The notes under the pieces were generated by a model, which worked only from the letters and a program-made list of their open reading frames with translations, made no database searches and was not told the DNA's origin. The translations under genes and the position numbers were made by a program. DNA of 64,000 nt from Oreocharis arfaki (lineage: Eukaryota; Chordata; Aves; Passeriformes; Paramythiidae): assembly GCA_013398015.1 (NCBI GenBank), contig VZRR01014174.1, positions 111,108 to 175,107 on the forward strand, in the 5' to 3' direction. Shown here one piece after another: positions 45,790-57,430 of the stretch; position 1 is the first letter of the stretch; each line of letters starts with the position of its first letter.

Positions 45790-47704
45790 CTACAGAAAGC
45801 AGAATTCTTTTCCCATTCCCACACACAGGAATAAAGTCCTACCTGGTGAGAAAAAGGAAGAGCTTTAGTTCACTTTCCTGAAGTTAAAAAGTTAAGACTA
45901 AGGTAGAAAAAACCTGCGATCATGCAATTCCAAGCCATGTTTATTAAACAGAAGATCATCCTTCAGAGTGGCTAAATTAGTTCATCAATAATATGCTTGA
46001 AGGGAAAGATTTCATACTTGCAGACCGTCGCCAGCAAAATATAAAAGCAAACGAGGCATTTATGGAATTGTATATTTCTTGGATGGCAGCTTAAAAATTA
46101 GACTTAATTGAAGGCTAAAAAGAAAGAATTTTCATTGTTGGGAATGAAGGGTTTAAAAAAGAATTAAAGAAATTTTCAACTTGGGTGTAGGGCATAATTA
46201 CAAAAACATTAAAGCAAATAATTGGTAGCACTGTAATTTTTTCCTCCCCAGGTAACTACCATATGTATTACACAGTGAATCATTGACTCTGTCCCTCCTA
46301 TCATTAATTACTGTGATGCATAAATAATTGGAAAATTATATGTTCCAAAAATGATTTAGTAATACATTTTATGCATCTAATAAGCACAGGCTTTTAATCA
46401 TCACTAGACATGTTATGATAAATTTTGCTCTCCGTCTCAACTCTTCTGTTATCTCTCACTTATACGGCTGCCATCTCCTCGCATGCAAATACCACTAAGC
46501 CACTTGACATCACATACTTCCCAGTGGATGCTTTTTACTGGGCTTTGTTCTGCTCGGCGTTTTTGGTGTTGATATTTTGACTCGAAATTCATTTAAGGGT
46601 ATTCTTAGCCTCGAAGAAACACATTAAACTATTTATCCCCAAACCACAAACTATTGTTTAATTTAAATGGAAATATCTTAATCTGTTTTTTTCCCATCCA
46701 TTTAAAAGAGTCTGTGTCTTTTGTTTTGCACAGCAGGGGTATTTCAAAGCTGCTGCTATAGATTTAACTGAAATAACTGAAAATCTACTCTTTTTAATTA
46801 GAAACAGTAAAACATATTTTAGCACGTGCTGATCATCATGGTATGTGTTATTTCCTTTCTTCAGGTTTAACACATTATGTTTGACACTCCATCATCAAGT
46901 TATATGACTCAACACCTTAAGGAACAACTCAGCCTGGAAAAGCACAAGAACCACTGATATGTCAAGATGTTATTTCAAGTTCAACCCAAGCAACACAACC
47001 TGTCAAAACTGTTCAAATTAAATTTGCCACTCTGCAGCTAATCATTCATGCTTACTTTTAGTGCTGTTTACAGTTGCTTTGCTCACAGAACCTGCAGCTC
47101 TTGCACACAACACAGAAATTGGGGCTTGAGACTGGCTAAGTGAAGGTGATAATGAAATGGTTTGGTTCATTAAACTGTCTTCAAATAAGTACAGAATTCA
47201 TAGTAATTTCATAAAATCACAGAATATCCAGAGATTTATCCAATTGTACTACAGATAGACACTTGCAAACCAATTGACTACACAAACTATGAAAAATATT
47301 TATTTCTAAGCCAACTAAAACACAGTAGGATCTGTCTTTTGAAAGCCTCCCTTGAAACTTCTCTCTTATGTCATGTAAATGAATAAACATTAATGTTTCC
47401 CATTTATTCCTATCTACTGGAGAGACAACTGAAGGATGTCTCAAGCTCCAAAGATCTGTAGATGTAAGACTATTGATAATAGCTCAAGCCTGTGTTTCTG
47501 CATAGTTCATGTTCTCCTGGTGAAGCACCAGGAGTAACCGAACACAAAACATGGTCTTTATTGATTCACTGAACATGAAAATTATTAAGGGTATATGACA
47601 CCATTTCAAACCAGCAGGTGCCTTCCTGAAGCTGAAAGGGTTGCAAATGTTGGATCAGATTTAGTGACTAAACTGAGAAGGGATTCAATCTATCTCAGCA
47701 TATG
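45790..47704. other. noncoding, single-copy-like; holds a CNE candidate
   Basis: No exon or clear repeat. The middle part (46190-46660) is listed separately as a candidate regulatory element. A weak CR1-tip-like stretch, ATAAAATCACAGAATATCC, lies near 47212. Confidence 0.6.
46190..46660. other. candidate conserved noncoding element
   Basis: Repeat-free AT-rich block with ATTAATTA (46303-46310), AAATAATTGG near 46212 and 46322, TAATACATTTTATGCATC near 46360 and a POU octamer ATGCAAAT (46483-46490). A stretch of mixed composition with CpGs (46505-46620, e.g. CTGCTCGGCGTTTTTGG) follows. The homeodomain plus octamer combination resembles neural or limb enhancers, but this is inference. Confidence 0.35.
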
Positions 47705-47950
47705 AAATAGAACAGTTTGGGTTGGAAGGGAGTTTAAAGCTCATCCAGTTCCACCCCCAGCCATGGGCAGGGACACCTTCCACCAGACCAGGTTGCTCCA
47801 AGACCTGTCCAACCTGGCCTTGGACACTTCCAGGGATGGGGCATCCACAGCTTCTCTGGGCAGCCTGTGCCAGGGTCTCCTCACCCTCACAGCAAAGAAT
47901 TTCCTCCCAATACCTCATCTAAACCTGTCCTCCTTCACTTTAAATGCCAC
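47705..47950 (-). repeat. CR1 LINE 3'-end fragment
   Basis: Antisense CR1: GGGTTGGAAGGGAGTTTAAAG, CCAGCCATGGGCAGGGACAC, CAACCTGGCCTTGGACAC, GGGCAGCCTGTGCCAGGG and CACCCTCACAGCAAAGAATT. Low divergence; the octamer tail itself is reduced. Confidence 0.95.
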
Positions 47951-49167
47951 ATCTCATACTTACTCCATGTATGTAAAGGGTGAGTAGCATCTTGGTATCT
48001 CGTGCAAGTCAGGGACTGGCTACAGGGAGGCTTTTCTCTTAGATGATCACCTGTTTGCAAAGTTCCGTTCTGAATTCCTCTTTAAAATCTTGTCCCTGTT
48101 CTGAGGAGGAGATGATGCACCTGGAATCTCAGCTCTACCTCTTTGGAAATTTTCTCGTGGTTCAAGTAGCCCCTTTTGATTCAGCCAAACTGCTTCTGCT
48201 GCCCCCAGACAAGGGGCTTGTGAAGGACGAGTGCTAGGAGCTCCAGGGGGAATTCCAGGAAGGTCTTTGTATAAAAGAACATGTCCTGACCTTATGGAAG
48301 TAATTCATAGATGGAAATCCGGATTGCTTTTGGGAGGAAAGGCTCAGCCATTGAAGTCAATGAGACAAATCAGTGCCAAGAGTTCCTGTGCCTGCAGAAA
48401 ATGTATGCAAGGAAAGCAGTGTAAAGTTGTCTTGTTAATTTTGTTGTGACCCCAGTCATGATGGAAAACACTGCAGGAATTCAGGGGTCTTATTCATAAC
48501 AAAGTGCATCAACATTTGAAATAATCTCTAGCAAAAACATGATATAAGAAAGTTTGACTTAACTACAACCGCTTTGACCCTCCCTTCATTGAAAACAGCC
48601 TTGAAAACAGGTGATGGAGAGGTGTGGGGCATTGAAGGTGGAAATGCGATAACTGAAATCCCTTCCCCATTTCCCCCACACAACAAACTGCTTTGACTCT
48701 CGGGTGCAAATCCCTCAAAGCAGCTTGTGTTCCATGTGAAAGAGGTGCGGTGTCTGTGACAACATCCGCTCCATTTCATCTCCTCACAGGAGTCTGATAT
48801 GATGAACAGGTACAGCAGGTGTCTGACTGTCCTGTATCCCTCTTAGGTTTGGTTAGTTTAAAATAAATTAATTTTTTTTACTTGCAATATGCATAGCTAT
48901 TCAACTTCCACCTAAATTAGCCATCTGAGGAATTTCTGAGGAGGAACCTGAGCTTTTAGCCTATTTATGTAATTGCATGAATACCAGGTCCTGTTCTACA
49001 GCTTGGAAGACATCTGGCATAATCTGGCCACCTCCATACTATTAAAGTCTCCCAAGTCTCCAAAATGGTTGCTTGCATCTAAACTGCTTATCATGAAAAG
49101 CTGTGCTGACTCCAGAGTTGTGTTGGAAGCCAAAAGATTGTCAAGGAACCCTTTAACAATTTAGATG
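47951..49167. other. noncoding, nothing recognised
   Basis: Single-copy-like sequence, moderately GC-rich near 48100-48250. No exon-like frame above 83 codons. Confidence 0.63.
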
Positions 49168-49347
49168 CATGGGATGCCCGGAGAAACTGTGTCTGCCCCA
49201 TCCCTGGAGGTGTCCAAGGCCACATTGAACCAGGCTTGGAGCAACCTGGTCTCGTGGAAGGTGTCCCTGCCCGTGGCTGGGGGTGGAACTGGATGATCCT
49301 TAAGATCTCTTCCAACCCAATTCATTCCACGGTTCTATGATTCCATG
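49168..49347 (+). repeat. CR1 LINE 3'-end fragment
   Basis: Sense CR1: CCATCCCTGGAGGTGTCCAAG, GCTTGGAGCAACCTGGTCTC, AAGATCTCTTCCAACCC and the tail GGTTCTATGATTCCATG. Confidence 0.95.
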
Positions 49348-49807
49348 TAAGAGTTCAAGAGTGCATGCCCATGCTCTGTCACTGCTTACTTTACTAGTCC
49401 AGACTACAGTGGACTGGAATCTCAATAGAAGGGAATAACAGGAGGCAATACCAGGTCAGTGATATTTTTGAGGGAGTTCCAGGTCTGGAAAGGTTAATAT
49501 GCCTACTGGATACTGCCTATGACCATAGGGAAATAGTAAGGAAGGAGAAAAAGGGTCTATAATACAGCTGTTCTCATGTCCTTAATAGCAGTAAAATATG
49601 TTGGAAAATTGCTCCCAGATAGGTAGGAGAAAACATCTTATCATCAGAGACTTGAAGAGCCCACACTTATCAAAAAGAAAATGAAGACACAGCAGCACTA
49701 CTTTTTCAAGGAGAAACTACCCTGAACTAACAGGCTGTTTAATCAGGCAGGTAAAGGCATAACAAAATCCAGTGGCTGAAAGCTGGAAGCAGAGAAATTC
49801 GAATGAA

Positions 49808-49930
49808 GAATTAGACACACATTTTAGACTGTGAGGGCAGTGTGGAACTGGAACACATTACCAGGGCAAAGGATGGAGTTTCCGACATTCAGTGCCTTCA
49901 GATCAGGTGTAGATAACCTTCTTCAGGAAC
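49808..49930 (+). repeat. ancient CR1-like LINE fragment
   Basis: Sense relic: TTAGACACACATTTTAGACTG, TGAGGGCAGTGTGGAACTGG, AACACATTACCAGGGC and GGAGTTTCCGACATTCAG, then TTCAGATCAGG. It resembles the 3'UTR of the old CR1 lineage seen in turtles (pattern: hydrophilic GTGAGGGTAAT..CCACTGGAACA..TTACC). No octamer tail remains. Confidence 0.55.
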
Positions 49931-51744
49931 TTTAATCAAGACACTAAACTGAAAACAGAGGGAAATATTAATGCCTTTCAAAGGGGTTTAATGTAATGAG
50001 AGTGGATTAGACATCACATCTTCATGGCATGAAGATATGTAAATTCTTTACTCTTATCCCAGTGGGATCCAAGTATAAAAATGGGCTTCAGCACCCTTGG
50101 TGAGACGGGTAGGACACAGTCATGGAAGGAGGGATTTAGAGGAAATGAAAAGAATGATTCTAGTGGGTTGGAGCTGAGTTGAGTGACGTGTGTTTGGACA
50201 ACGACCAATCACAGGCACAGACTTTATGCCCTTCACTCTCACTCAATTCATTTGAAAATGAGGAAAAGCCGAGGACCTCTGCCAGTAAGCCCTACAGATG
50301 CAGCCTGCTTGTGATCAAGGAGGTAAGGGAATTCAAGAGCATGGATGTGGGCCATCCTGTGCCAGTTGGCCTTGGCAATGGGGAATTAGTTTAAGTGCGT
50401 TTAATTTACTGGTGTGGACGTTTGTTTCCCTAAGCCAGGCTGGTTACCCAAGGGGATACAAACTGGTGTGAGTTAGCTTGTAGTAGAGACAAGTACTTGT
50501 AGTAGGACAGTACTCAAGGAAATATAGAGGATTGAAAATAAGGTCTAGGGATTTAGCTTTTGCTTAATATTTTCCATAGAGCTCTGGAGATACTCACTAT
50601 ACTGTAGTGTTTATCTTTGGATCCACTGAAACAGAAATCTCCCACTTTTTCCACCTGGAAAAAGAAAAATATAACTGTTGTAAGACCTTTTCTCGAGGTG
50701 GCACTGTAGTAAAACCTGGGAGGAAACCCAAGATTCATCTCTTACAAGTCATGTGCTCTCTTACTTGGAGTTATCCTCATCTGTGCTCATCCATGTGAGG
50801 GAAGGATGTGATCCATAGGGACTGTTCATGTGAGGTAGGGCCATACTACCAAACTTTCCCTTTGAAATACTTTGTGCTTCCTTCCCTCCCTTCCCCAAAT
50901 CAAATCTATTTCCTCCTTTCAGGCAGAGATAGAGTCTCCAGTGTCACATTAGACAGAGTTTTCATTGACCAGCAGCCAATATATGAAGCCAGTATATATT
51001 GTTTCAATGAGTCTGTCTGAATGACCTCAAGGAATGGATTTCAGGTCATATCATGGACTGGCACTATCCAAACAAGACAGATCAAGACAAGGTTTTTTGG
51101 TGTGTCAGATGTGGTTTTAATTTAGATTGAGACATGACAACTTGTCAAAGGAATGCCATCAAACATTAGTGTTTCTTTTCTTGATAATACGATATTGTGT
51201 GTTTCTATCAGAGGGCTTGTATAAAACAAGAACCAACCCCCAACTTTATCTTAAGCCTTTGTTGAAAAAAGAATGCAAAAGTGTTCCTTCCAGTGCTCAG
51301 AGTAAGACTGACTTACTTGCAATAAATATGAGAGTGACCCATTGTGTTTTCGAGGAGAAAACAAGAAAAAATTGATGACATTTATCATCTTTCAACTAAA
51401 GATATTTGAAACCTAACTTTCCAAGTTATTGAGCAATCAGTGAGCCATGAAGTCACCCATCATAAGATAACTCTCACAACAATAGTTGTTCGCTTATGAC
51501 ATTCATAGAATTGCACATTGGATAAATTCATCCAGTTCCCAAAGAATTAAGTGTTTAATGCAATCTCACTGCAAGCCCCAAACGAGCAGCTACTGAATGC
51601 CTCTCAGACGAGGTACTGAGAGCCATTTTGCTGAACTACCACTGTGTAACAACCTGTTAAAATGAAACTCCTTCTCCATAACAGCACACAGACTAATTTC
51701 AATCATGACCATTCCAAGACGACTTCTCGAGCTGACCATGAGAG
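49931..51744. other. noncoding, no gene recognised
   Basis: Single-copy-like sequence with small frames (up to 82 codons). A weak CR1-tip-like CATAGAATTGCACATTGG lies near 51503 but is too short to call. Confidence 0.62.
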
Positions 51745-52074
51745 AAGGGCTGCAAGAGGCTGGAGAGAGGGACTTTTGACAAGGGCATGTTATGATAGTT
51801 CAAGGCGGAGTGGCTTCAAACTCTCAGAGGGCAGGGTTAGCTTAAATTTTAGGAAGAAATTCTTTACTCAGAGGGTGGTGAGGCAGTGTCACATGCTGCC
51901 CACAGAAGCTGTGGCTGCCTCATCCCTGGAAGTGTTCAAGGCCAGGTTGAATGGGGTTTGAAGCAACCTGGGATAGAGGAAGGTGTCCCTGCCCATGGCA
52001 GGGAGATGGAATGAGATGGTTTTTAAGGTCCCTTCCAACCCAGAGCATTTTGCGATTCTATGATTCCATGATTC
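51745..52074 (+). repeat. CR1 LINE 3' fragment
   Basis: Sense CR1: AGAGGGACTTTTGACAAGGG, AGGAAGAAATTCTTTACTC, GAGGGTGGTGAGGCAGTG, CTCATCCCTGGAAGTGTTC, CCCTGCCCATGGCAGGGAG, AGGTCCCTTCCAACCC and the tail GATTCTATGATTCCATGATTC (three octamer units). Confidence 0.96.
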
Positions 52075-52682
52075 ACTCGTCTCAGATAAACCACTCTCTG
52101 TGATGGGTCAGAGAATTTTTCCTATCATCTCAAAAAGGTTCTGCTTTTAGCTCACACTCTGGAGAACATTGTTTTTATCTCTGGAGTTCACCAATTTGAT
52201 CCTCAAAGGCTGGCCCAGTCTTTCATAAATTAAAGAAAATAAGAGAGGATATGCTTTGGAAAGCTATTGTGGGGATCCAAGCTGTCTCTGTGACGACACT
52301 GGGCTTGGTGTTTGCTCTTCTTTAAGGAGCAGCAATTCAACCTTCATCTGCAATCTCGTGTGTCCCACCACAAGACCTGTGTCCACATGTCTCTTCCATA
52401 ATCTTATATCAACTGCTTGATAGTTTTCTGTGATCTTTTGTCTCTTTATATGATCTTGCATAACAGAGGCATTTGCTCACTGCACAAATCCCCTGGATCC
52501 TGAAAGAGGATAATTGGGAAAAGCTCACACTTCAGACGAGGAAGTCTCACTTCTCAGCAAGGCCCTACATCCCACACCTCTTGCTTAAACTGCCACATTT
52601 ATTTGTACATTTTCCCCAAAAAACTTCTATCAGGAGCTAAAGTGATTGCCTCTTTCCTTAAAAACTTAGCCTGCATCACATT
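52075..52682. other. noncoding, nothing recognised
   Basis: Short spacer between a sense and an antisense CR1; no repeat or exon seen. Confidence 0.62.
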
Positions 52683-52779
52683 AGAATCAGAGAATCATTT
52701 AGGTTGGAAAAGAGCTCCAAGATAATGGAGTCCAACCATTTACCTGGCACTGCCAGGTCTACCACTAAACCAGATTCCA
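52683..52779 (-). repeat. CR1 LINE 3'-end fragment (ATTTAGGTTGGAAAAG subtype)
   Basis: Antisense CR1: AGAATCAGAGAATCATTTAGG, TTGGAAAAGAGCTCCAAG, GAGTCCAACC and CACTGCCAGGTCTACCACTAAA. Truncated near the CCAGATTCC block. Confidence 0.92.
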
Positions 52780-53620
52780 TAGAAAGTTCTTTCCATAATA
52801 ATATTTTTTTTAAAAGTGAGGAAATCTCTGAAGTGACTCAGATCTTTGAGGGACTGGTATTTTCTAAAAAAAAAAAAAAAAAATCTTGAATGGGGAAACA
52901 GTTAGCCAAAAAATGAGAAACCAGAAGGAAGGCAAGAGATTGAAAAGATAGTGTGGTGAATTTCTGGCACTTGATGGTTATTGATGAGTTAGGGATAGAT
53001 TTGCCTTTTCTGTCTTCCTGTTGCCGTGCACCTAATTTCATGTTTATTGGGAATCTTCCAAAACATTATCTATGAGACATGGACTAACAGACTTGGTGGC
53101 ACTTACGTGCAGACAGGTGGGTGAGCCTGGTTCCACTCTCCCCAGCTGGAGAACTCCTCATCCCTGACCTCCTCTGTTCCCTACCTCATCCCACCTTCCC
53201 TGCATCACATCTTTGTGCACAAACAAAAAAGCAGCCCTGCTTTGCTATCAGCTCACCTGTGAATGAGTAAATTGGGAGGTTTCCCTTCATCACTTTAGGT
53301 ACAGGTTTACTGAAAAATTTGTCTCTGACCACAGGCCAGGGCTGCAGCCTCCCAAGTGGGAGAAACCATCCGCTAATCTGAATTTGTCAGAGCGGAGCTG
53401 TCTGGTTGCTTTTATAGCTGGGGAGGATAAAGTAATGATTTTTTTTTTTTCTTTTACAGTAAGCAGGCAAATATATTAAATAAAATTGGGTTTCTCAGAC
53501 AGTGCCGGTGAATGAGTTTGTCTGTGCTGTTACAGGAGCTGGAATTGTCAAGCATTAATTCTCAGCTAATATTTTGAAGCAGGAGGTTTTCCAAAAGAGC
53601 TGTATTGCTTGCAGGTCAAA
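52780..53620. other. noncoding, nothing recognised
   Basis: Includes an A18 run at 52866-52883 and a moderately GC-rich stretch near 53100-53240. No exon recognised. Confidence 0.62.
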
Positions 53621-54205
53621 CTTAACCCCCTGAGATTTAATTTTATTTTTTCTCTTTTTACTTTTAGTTTTTTCTTTTCCTTTCCCTTTTTTTTCCTTTC
53701 TCTTCTTCTTCTTCTTCTTCTTCTTCTTCTTCTTCTTCTTCTTCTTCTTCTTCTTCTTCTTCTTCTTCTTCTTCTCCTTCTTCTCCTTCTTCTTCTTCTT
53801 TCCTTTTTTCCTTTTCTCCCTTTTCCTTCCTTTTCCTTCCTTTTCCTTCCTTTTCCTTCCTTTTCCTTCCTTTTCTTTCCTTTTCCTTCCTTTTCCTTCT
53901 CCTTCCTTTTCTTTCCTTTTCCTTCCTCTCCTCTCCTCTCCTCTCCTCTCCNNNNNNNNNNNNNNNNNNNNNNNNNNNNNNNNNNNNNNNNNNNNNNNNN
54001 CTTTCCTGAACTTTCCTGAACTTTCCTGAGCTTTCCTGAACTTTCCTTTTTCCTTGCCTTTCCTTCTCTTTCGTTCACTTTCCTTCCCGGAACTTCCCGG
54101 AACTCCCCGGAACTTCCCTTCCCTTTTTTCTATTTTTCTTTTTCTTTTCCCTTTAATTTTTCCTTTTCATTCTCTTCTTTCTCCTTCTTCTCTGCTTTTT
54201 AAAAT
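53621..54205. repeat. long polypyrimidine satellite tract with assembly gap
   Basis: The plus strand is almost entirely C and T for ~580 bases. Order: T-rich lead-in, (TTC)n at 53701-53801, decamers of TTTTCCTTCC at 53821-53930, CTCTC units to 53951, 49 N, decamers CTTTCCTGAA at 54001-54046, decamers TTCCCGGAAC at 54084-54118, then a mixed CT tail. Open frames of 136 and 170 codons here (poly-L/poly-R) are artefacts. Such tracts can form triplex (H-)DNA and often break assemblies. Confidence 0.95.
53952..54000. other. assembly gap (49 N)
   Basis: Run of 49 unresolved bases inside the polypyrimidine tract. The true length is unknown. Confidence 0.99.
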
Positions 54206-54340
54206 TCCCTGGAAGTATTCAAAAAACATGAGGATGTGGCACTTGGGGACACAGTTCAGAGTGGGCTTGGCAGGGCTGGATTAGTGGCTGGGCTCAATGA
54301 TCTTTGAGGTCTTTTCCACCCTTAATGATTCTATGTCTTT
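54206..54340 (+). repeat. CR1 LINE 3'-end fragment
   Basis: Sense CR1 directly after the CT tract: TCCCTGGAAGTATTCAAAAA, GAGGATGTGGCACTTGGGG, GGGCTCAATGATCTTTGAGG, TCTTTTCCACCCTTAATG and the tail ATTCTATGTC. The tract sits at its 5' truncation point. Confidence 0.93.
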
Positions 54341-54848
54341 ATTCTTTTAAAAAGAACATAAATTCTTTAACACACCACAGACCCAACATGTCTTGATAAT
54401 GTCTGTGTTTTTATCATTTATGTTGATTAAAACTGTAAGGATGGGATGAATAAATATATATGACAGTCCGAAGAAAAATATGAAAAAATTATTCCAAAAG
54501 GCAAGTGGAAGTTTTCAGCAATCCCCAACAGTTTTGGAGTTGGGGAAGTTATTATTTCATATTTTTCCCCAGCTCAGTTCACAGTGTCTTGCCTGGACTG
54601 TAACTATTAGAAGCTTCAAAAGCCATGATAAAGAAGCTCATATAGAACCTGGTAGAAGATTGACTACAAACTTTTTCCAACACCTTAGTGGAAAAATCCA
54701 GTTTGGTAAACCCTGTGTGTTTACAAGCCATTGAAAGTGCTCTTGACCCAAAAGGAGAGGAACCACTCAGCATCCATGTTGTATCCAGCACCTGCTGCAG
54801 GATCAGCACTGCTCACACCTGAGGCTGAGTGGTGAGACAGGAGACCTC
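54341..54848. other. noncoding, nothing recognised
   Basis: AT-rich spacer between two CR1 fragments; frames of 76-84 codons with no domain. Confidence 0.62.
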
Positions 54849-54980
54849 ATAAAATCCTGGAATCACAGAGTGGGTTGGGCTGGAATGGACCTTAAAGATA
54901 TTTTAGTTACAATCTCCTGCAATGGGGAGGAACACCTTCCACTAGACCAAGTTGCTCAGGGCCAATCCAACCTCCCCCCG
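54849..54980 (-). repeat. CR1 LINE 3'-end fragment, diverged
   Basis: Antisense CR1: ATAAAATCCTGGAATCACAG, TTGGGCTGGAATGGACCTT, GGAGGAACACCTTCCACTAG and ACCAAGTTGCTCAGGGCC. Truncated near CCAACCTCC. Confidence 0.9.
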
Positions 54981-56772
54981 TGGTGCTGAGAGTTTCATAT
55001 CCCATCAGCAGAAGTTGTAGCATGTGTTACTCCATGGGTACTTGGTGACCTGGCTTCTGTCTCCTGGCTCCTGGCTCCTCATCTTCTTCAGAAAATATGA
55101 CTTTCTGATTCTTTAATTAATTAATTTCAACAAGCAACCAGTTCATTGGTGACCTGAGAGATAGAAAACACCAAATGCATCCTCACCTATGAACCACAAC
55201 ACGGATGAAAGCATCAGAAGATTAAGGAAAAAAAAAAAAAAAAAGTAAAAAACCCACAGAAATGCCCAAACCAATCAACCAACAAAAAAATCCTTTTTTT
55301 TTCTACTGTTTTTTAAATCATCCTGAAAATATCTAAAATATCTTTTTTCCTAGGTATTGCTCTCTACATTAAAGCTGAATATAATGAAGTACTTAATCAT
55401 TTGCTTAACTCGAATAATATGAGACGTTTCACTGATGGCAATAAGTCACGAAGTCATCACTTGCGAGAAGTCACACACTCTCCTGGACAGAGACTACTTC
55501 TAGCAGGGCAAATCTGATTTTGATAGAAAGAAAGAGGCATTTTTACAACAACAAGAAAAACAGTGAGCTGAAGAAGTTGAGCATTGGTCTAAGATGCTGT
55601 TTTATGTGACCACTCTAAGAAGCGAGAGTGTGGTAAAACATTTCAAAGGAAAAAAAAAATCAAACACAGAAATAAAAGTCTTCAAATATCCAGGAAACTC
55701 TGTTTTGCTTTCTGAGAATGAGTGATTAAAATATTTGACTAAATAATTGACGTGATTTTCTTTGATGTGGCAACATTGTGCCCTTACTGCTCGAATTCTT
55801 ACTGCACAGGAGAGTCTGAAGGATATATTAGTTAAAATTTGTAAAGATAAAAGCTCTGTGTAAGTGTGATTAACACAGTTTGTGTTGAGGAAATACACCT
55901 TCCTTCCTCTGCTGTTGCCTATTCTGATTACTTTTTAAAATCTCTTTAGAAAAATCAAAATAAAAATTAATATTAAAAGGGAGTTCCATGGATGATTTAT
56001 CTGTTATGGTGGAAGTCCATCCAATTTCTTTTTGTATGTTTTTGTCACTAAATATGTGTTTGTTTTTCAAAATAAATTGTTTATTAATATGATACTGAAT
56101 TATTTTTTATCACAATTAGATTTTTGGTGGCTAAAGACATAGAAAAGAGGTGCAAACTGAGTATTTCTGGTTTGAAAGGGTACCAAAAGAAAACAGTTCA
56201 TACTAAGAAACGTGTCATGCAATTTCACCTCCAGTGTTTGTGATTAGGGTTCTAATGCTGTACTGCTTTTAAGCGTGACAATTGCATTTTTACATTGAAG
56301 TGACTTTAGTCAATGAGGAGAAAAAGGAAGAAAAAAACAAACCAAGAAACCACCAACAAAACAGCCTGATTATTTAACAAGAGAAAAATGAAAATAATCA
56401 GCTCTATCTCCAGAAATAAAAAAGGCACACAGGCAAACAGAGCCTTGTACTGGAAATGCAAGCTTTTATTATTATTATTTTTAAATAACAAACAAAATAG
56501 CAAAACATTTCTTTCTCCATCATAAAAAACTGACTTTGATCCCCAGTACAGTCATTGAGTGGAAAATTGAACCACACTATAATTGCTTTCCCTGTGACCG
56601 ATAAAGTGGTGTAACAAATTTTGTGTTTGAATGATAAAATCAGCAATTGGCCCCCAGCAATTCCTTCGACCATTCCTCCAAGGACACCAGCGTCCCATCA
56701 GGCTCCAGGGCTAGAGCAAAGGCTGAAGAACTGTAAATCTACTCCAAGTTGTTGTTGTTGGAGATTTGCTTT

Positions 56773-56833
56773 CTCTGATGCTTCCTTTTTTTTTTTTTTT
56801 GATGCTTCTTTTTTTTTTTTTTTTTTTTTTTTT
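56773..56833. repeat. duplicated GATGCTTC plus poly(T) unit
   Basis: The word TGATGCTTCC followed by 15 T is immediately repeated as GATGCTTC followed by 25 T. This is a local tandem duplication with expansion of the T run. Confidence 0.85.
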
Positions 56834-57149
56834 AAATAGAATGCTATGTGAAAAGCTTTTATGTATTTACTTGCTTGATTTTAAAATGACTGGGGTAAAT
56901 ACTTCTAGATCACCTAAAAATATATATATAAATAAAATCAAAGAATCAGATGGAAGCTTATTGTAGCTATATAAACTAAAACTATCCCAAATAAAATATA
57001 TTTTACTCCAGAGTAAAATCTGTTTAGAAGGAGAAAATTGCTTTCCTCATAAGCACAGATAAGTCCCAGAGCTTGTAGATGCAGAAAACACCTCAGAAAA
57101 ATTTCCTCCCAAGGAAGGGAGGAGGGTTATATTTTAAGCTCATTTTGAT

Positions 57150-57430
57150 GATGTTTTAAGGTAAGAAGTAAATCTTGATCTCCTAACCACTGAAGTAGCA
57201 ATTAAAGGAGTTAGAAACAAATGGAAAATTTAGATGCAAAGTCACATTTATATTTAACTCTATTTATTTGTAAGTTTAATTAAAGAAACGGAAGCGTGAA
57301 CTGAGTGTTATTTTAATTTACACTTTAAGCTGATTATAGACTTAGAAACCACGCATTAATTCCCTATTTTAAAAGTTATTCTTCTTTGTTTACTTTTCTT
57401 ACACGGCAAATAGGATTTTTATTGGAAATC
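57150..57430. other. candidate conserved noncoding element
   Basis: Repeat-free AT-rich block with AGCAATTAAAGGAG near 57198, AGTTTAATTAAAGAAACGG near 57273, TTTTAATTTACACTTTAAGC near 57312 and ACGCATTAATTCCC near 57351. Motif density only; no alignment. Confidence 0.22.

Noticed and set aside
47211..47245. CR1-tip-like ATAAAATCACAGAATATCC
   Set aside because: Only about 20 bases match; the following sequence does not continue as CR1.
51503..51542. CR1-tip-like CATAGAATTGCACATTGG and CATCCAGTTCCC
   Set aside because: Suggestive of a decayed antisense CR1 end, but too short and interrupted to annotate.
53566..54078. 170-codon minus and 136-codon plus frames with poly-R/poly-L
   Set aside because: Translation of the polypyrimidine satellite and the N gap; not a protein.
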